Assembly (NCBI GenBank): GCA_028343155.1
Contig: JAOLXX010000011.1
Span: 1 to 64,000 of the forward strand
Length of the DNA stretch: 64,000 bases
Direction of reading: 5' to 3'
Origin: Polaribacter sp.
GTDB taxonomy: Bacteria; Bacteroidota; Bacteroidia; Flavobacteriales; Flavobacteriaceae
Numbering within the stretch: the first letter of the stretch is position 1; the number at the start of each line of letters is the position of its first letter. A model generated the notes under the pieces. It was not told the origin of the DNA. It ran no database searches and saw only the letters and a program-made list of their open reading frames with translations. A program made the translations under genes and the position numbers. Positions 61,501 through 64,000 of this stretch are shown piece by piece.

Positions 61501-62292
61501 TTTTACCTCTTCTAAACCAATAATATGTAATAACTCGTTATAAAATGTTTTATTTAATTGGTTGCTATCATTGCCAAAAGGATGACCAAGAATATGTACA
61601 TCAGAAAATATTTTATATAACGTATTTAAATGCTCATCTTTTAATTCACTTAAATTGGTTTGTGTAAAGTCTAAGTAAACAAATGGGAGTTCTTTTTCTA
61701 CTTGAGCGATATATTTTTTTGCTATTTCATCATAGAAAAGTTCATTTTTAGATGTGTCTTTTAAACCATCTCTAAAATCCTCATATTCTTTAATTAATGG
61801 TTTATTTTTAAAGAAATATTTGTAAAAATCTTCTCCTTTAAATAAATACCACTCATAGCCGTTTGTAGCAATTAAGTGTTTTATATTGTTGTTGTTATTT
61901 TCTAAACGCTCTCTTAAATAATACAATAATAACTCTTGTAATGCTTTTTTGTTTAGGTTGTCTTTTCTTAAAAACTCTGCTTTGTTACTTGGTTTTTTTG
62001 CTTCTATAATTACTGCAACATCAGACTTTGCATTGTTTTCTGTATAAATTGCTAAGTCTATTTTGTCTTTAGTATTAATATAGTTATCTGCATAAAAAGT
62101 ACTATTGAAAAAAGTAGTAAAATGAGATTTTATATGCTCTTCGCTTTCGCCATATTTGCTATTTTCATCGCTTAATTTTACGGCATTTATACAGTCTTGT
62201 AACTGGACTATGAAATTAGCAACGTCCTTTCTTAATGGCTTATGTTTTCTATATGCTGGGTTGAGAGCCTTTCTTGTATTTATCTTATTCAT
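58546..62292 (-). CDS. Type IIG-like restriction-modification enzyme (N-terminal PD-(D/E)XK-like, Eco57I-type N6-adenine methyltransferase, C-terminal TRD)
   Basis: AIYTENNAKSDVAVIIEAKKPSN; motif I KICDPAVGSGHFLVSAL; motif IV FDAIIGNPPYFQIQ; 1248 aa single chain. Confidence 0.88.
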   Translation of the reverse strand: MNKINTRKALNPAYRKHKPLRKDVANFIVQLQDCINAVKLSDENSKYGESEEHIKSHFTTFFNSTFYADNYINTKDKIDLAIYTENNAKSDVAVIIEAKKPSNKAEFLRKDNLNKKALQELLLYYLRERLENNNNNIKHLIATNGYEWYLFKGEDFYKYFFKNKPLIKEYEDFRDGLKDTSKNELFYDEIAKKYIAQVEKELPFVYLDFTQTNLSELKDEHLNTLYKIFSDVHILGHPFGNDSNQLNKTFYNELLHIIGLEEVKDKGKKVINRKGENNRDYASLLENAIVILEDRDYLSNIKSIPNGEEKSFDAGLELCLTWVNRILFLKLLESQLLAYHKKDEKYKFLNADFINGFDDLNDLFFSALAKPISERHPKYKDKYKDIPYLNSSLFERNTLENEAFEISALNNDDITIYSGTILKDANGKKQKGKLATLEYLFQFLDAYDFATDGSEGIEDNLETKSLINASVLGLIFEKINGYKEGSFYTPAYITMYMCRETIRRTVIQKFKEQENDQIESFEDLQSYCSRLFKVDDLKRLNAVVDSVKICDPAVGSGHFLVSALNELIVIKNELRILIDAKGVPLRCDIEIVNDELYVIDDNGLLFEYNPKDKESARIQHTLFHEKQTLIENCLFGVDINPNSVKICRLRLWIELLKNAYYTQENRLQTLPNIDINIKCGNSLISRFNLEDDLKGAFKNKEVNYSFLDYKNAVLEYKETNSKERKRAVLEIINEVKNNFKSTLDNAFLSKYQKVQGDLINEQERQSNLKNFGEKIKKAEKDALKKLKSKAEKAFLEKEEIVNNAIYHNAFEWRFEFPEVLSEDGTYIGFDAIIGNPPYFQIQYSEYSSMNYFSKYKVFERTGDIYSIFFEKGIEILSEFGHLSYITSNRFCSTNYGKSTRNYLSKFELTSLININNVDIFDEANVGTLISILCKNDRNLSKNTINVIDVKELKQAFSIQNISNGLSIKISQRFFDSRQWIFTSNKILELKEKIESKGKPLKSVKDLKINRGITTGANGIFIIDKNIGDAMININSKNSEILKPVLKGAEIKRYFTKDYSNYIILSKTNIDIEEYPEVYTYLEKHRAKLENVYEARKGSKKWYELRNCSYYDSFVQEKLIWTKLASINSFAISSKSEYSIDSTSFAIGSNLRYYSAILNSKLIFFYFKLGSVVWGKDGIKWFGDYFDSLPIIVSSDGDILKVESIVNKVLSIREDNPKADTSILEEEIDQMVYKLYGLTSDEIKIVENS

Positions 62293-62304
62293 TTAAATTT
62301 TACT

Positions 62305-62495
62305 TTATATGTAATTGCTAAATTACTGAAAACAGTAATAACTTCAATCATTCAGAGTCTCAAAAAGAGTTTAAAAAAGAGTTTAAGTGAAATGGGTTCT
62401 ATAAGTACTGTGTATGTCTTTAAAGGAAGCGTAAAGGGTTAGAATACACTCAGTAGTTTGTGTTTTTTATAGGTTTCTGTAAACTTCCTAAAGGC
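62305..62495. repeat. direct repeat copy A (~185 bp) upstream of the Type IIG gene
   Basis: aligned by eye to copy B; shared blocks AATTGCTAAATTACT, TTTAAAAAAGAGTTTAA, ATGGGTTCTATAA, ACTGTGTAT, TAAAGGGTTA, CTCAGTAGTTTGTG, GTTTCTGTAAACT. Confidence 0.85.
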
Positions 62496-63037
62496 TATTT
62501 TTGTAGTTGGTTTAAACTCCATTTTATAGAATAAATCAAATATCTTAATCCAAAAAATAAAATAAAAATAATATAACCTATATATAAATCTTTTGGGTAG
62601 TCTGAAAAAATAGAATTATGGCTATTATCATACCTTGCCTTTAATTTTTGATATTTTTTTGACTGTTCACTAAATGTTGTATCATCTTTAATTTTACTTC
62701 TAAAGTAGTTAATATCAAATTGAACTAATCCCCTCTCATCAAGTTTATTATACCAAAACTCTGAAACTTCATCCTTTGAAATACTAAAAACAAAATCATT
62801 TATGTTTTTATACTTTTCTTTAAATTCAGGGTAATCTTGATTTAAATAGTGGAAAACTTTTACTCTATATGAAACATCATCAGTTTCAATCATTTCAGTG
62901 AGTATATTTTCTGTATCCCCATATTTATCTTTGATAGCTGAGTATTTCCAACTCCATATTCCGTAAATAATTAGAAAAAGAATTATTGAACCTAAAAGGT
63001 ATAAAAATTCTCTTGCTAATATTTTTTTATGATTCAT
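62495..63037 (-). CDS. hypothetical protein with two TM segments
   Basis: N-terminal LGSIILFLIIYGIW and C-terminal LYIGYIIFILFFGLRYLIY hydrophobic segments. Confidence 0.65.
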   Translation of the reverse strand: MNHKKILAREFLYLLGSIILFLIIYGIWSWKYSAIKDKYGDTENILTEMIETDDVSYRVKVFHYLNQDYPEFKEKYKNINDFVFSISKDEVSEFWYNKLDERGLVQFDINYFRSKIKDDTTFSEQSKKYQKLKARYDNSHNSIFSDYPKDLYIGYIIFILFFGLRYLIYSIKWSLNQLQK

Positions 63038-63079
63038 ATGGAAATTAATAAAATCGTATTAAAATTTTTATTATCTATA

Positions 63080-63272
63080 ATTGTATTAATTGCTAAATTA
63101 CTAAAAATAGTAATAACAACTTCAAACATTAAGTATCTCAAAAACACTTTAAAAAAGAGTTTAAATGGAATGGGTTCTATAACTACTGTGTATTTCTTTA
63201 AAGGAGGCCTAAAGGGTTATGATAAGCTCAGTAGTTTGTGATTTTTATATGTTTCTGTAAACTCTCTAAGTT
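63080..63272. repeat. direct repeat copy B (~185 bp) upstream of the 62495-63037 gene
   Basis: see copy A; same orientation, about 775 bp apart. Confidence 0.85.
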
Positions 63273-63324
63273 TATCAAGGTCTTTCAAGAATAAGTTCGA
63301 TAATTGGAGTACGTTGTGTACAAT

Positions 63325-63368
63325 TTATCCCCAAGAATAATTTATTGTTTTTGGGGATAATTTTTTTT
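63325..63368 (+). terminator. rho-independent terminator downstream of repeat B
   Basis: TTATCCCCAA/TTGGGGATAA stem followed by eight T. Confidence 0.8.
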
Positions 63369-63393
63369 AACTTGCTTTTCAAATATTTAACCA

Positions 63394-63897
63394 ATGAAAA
63401 ACATACTTTACACACTTGCCTTATTTGTTTCAATTAGCTCTTTCGGGCAAACAGCTAAGGAATATATTGATATAGGAAGAACTGCAAAGGAAAATGGAGA
63501 TTACTACGTTGCTATTAATAACTACACTAAAGCACTTCAAACTAAACCAAGTTCATCAGAATATGAAATAGCGATATGGGGCAGAGGACATTCAAAAGTA
63601 CAACTTGGAGATTTTTCTGGAGCACTTAAAGATTTAAGTGAATTACCTGATGATGAGTGGGATTGGATTTGTTATTACAAGGGGTTGTGTAAATTCAATC
63701 TTGAAGATTATTACGGTGCAGTTAGTAATTACTCTAATGCTATAAAACTAAACTCTGAATTTGATATAGCATTTAAAAACAGAGGCGATTCAAAAGAGCA
63801 AATAGGAGATTTGGTTGGAGCCTGCAATGATTGGAAAAAAGCAATAAAACTTGGATATCAAGATGCTTCAAAATTGGTTACTGAAAAATGTAATTAA
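63394..63897 (+). CDS. secreted tetratricopeptide repeat protein
   Basis: signal peptide MKNILYTLALFVSISSFGQ and TPR motifs (GDYYVAINNYTKALQ, EDYYGAVSNYSNAIKLN, GDLVGACNDWKKAIKLGY). Confidence 0.85.
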   Translation: MKNILYTLALFVSISSFGQTAKEYIDIGRTAKENGDYYVAINNYTKALQTKPSSSEYEIAIWGRGHSKVQLGDFSGALKDLSELPDDEWDWICYYKGLCKFNLEDYYGAVSNYSNAIKLNSEFDIAFKNRGDSKEQIGDLVGACNDWKKAIKLGYQDASKLVTEKCN

Positions 63898-63952
63898 TAT
63901 TTAATTAGAAAAATACATTGATAAAATACTAACTGAAAGAAGTAGAAGGAAA

Positions 63953-64000
63953 ATGAAAAAACTATTAGATTTTAGAAAAAATAAATTGAATTATCTAAAC
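63953..64000 (+). CDS. start of a CDS running off the window
   Basis: ATG followed by open frame MKKLLDFRKNKLNYLN to the window end. Confidence 0.3.
   Translation, partial: MKKLLDFRKNKLNYLN

Noticed and set aside
58546-62292. Interpretation of the methyltransferase as BREX PglX
   Set aside because: No brxC/pglZ/brxL-type neighbours in the window, and the N-terminus has nuclease-like motifs, so Type IIG is favoured.
62305-63272. Direct repeats as integron attC sites
   Set aside because: No overall palindromic architecture with RYYYAAC/GTTRRRY boundaries, and no tyrosine integron integrase in the window.
1-64000. CRISPR arrays, rRNA operons, retrons and classic IS elements
   Set aside because: No regularly spaced short repeats, rRNA sequence, reverse transcriptase motif (YxDD) or transposase ORF was seen.

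Overview
This 64 kb AT-rich window comes from a Bacteroidota chromosome, most likely Flavobacteriaceae (gliding-motility/T9SS C-terminal domain, DUF6427-like and DUF6341-like proteins, TAnnTTTG -7 promoter motifs). About 0.7-53 kb is mostly ordinary core genome: PhoB/PhoR-like two-component system, purD, a 13 kb surface-polysaccharide locus, rnpA, ruvC, hemW, recJ, rsmI, aspS, pgi, mrp, trmB, gmk, nadD, pth, rplY and prs. Two core-region genes, rfbC and a uracil-DNA-glycosylase-family gene, are each broken by one in-frame TAA with the reading frame intact on both sides. From about 53.2 kb the sequence becomes accessory. A truncated tRNA-Leu carries a 20-bp palindromic insertion and is followed by a decayed GIY-YIG endonuclease relic and an intact tRNA-Leu(CAA). 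A large serine recombinase ORF runs antisense through that tRNA. Beyond it are a MerR-like regulator divergent from a set of tiny ORFs, a second small resolvase, a 1248-aa Type IIG-like restriction-modification enzyme, and two ~185-bp imperfect direct repeats flanking a single small membrane-protein gene. The repeats contain a hairpin with a covarying base pair. They are the best candidate here for something undescribed (cassette-like module, structured leader or small-RNA/peptide family), but only two copies are visible and no search could be run. The right end of the island is not identifiable in the window.
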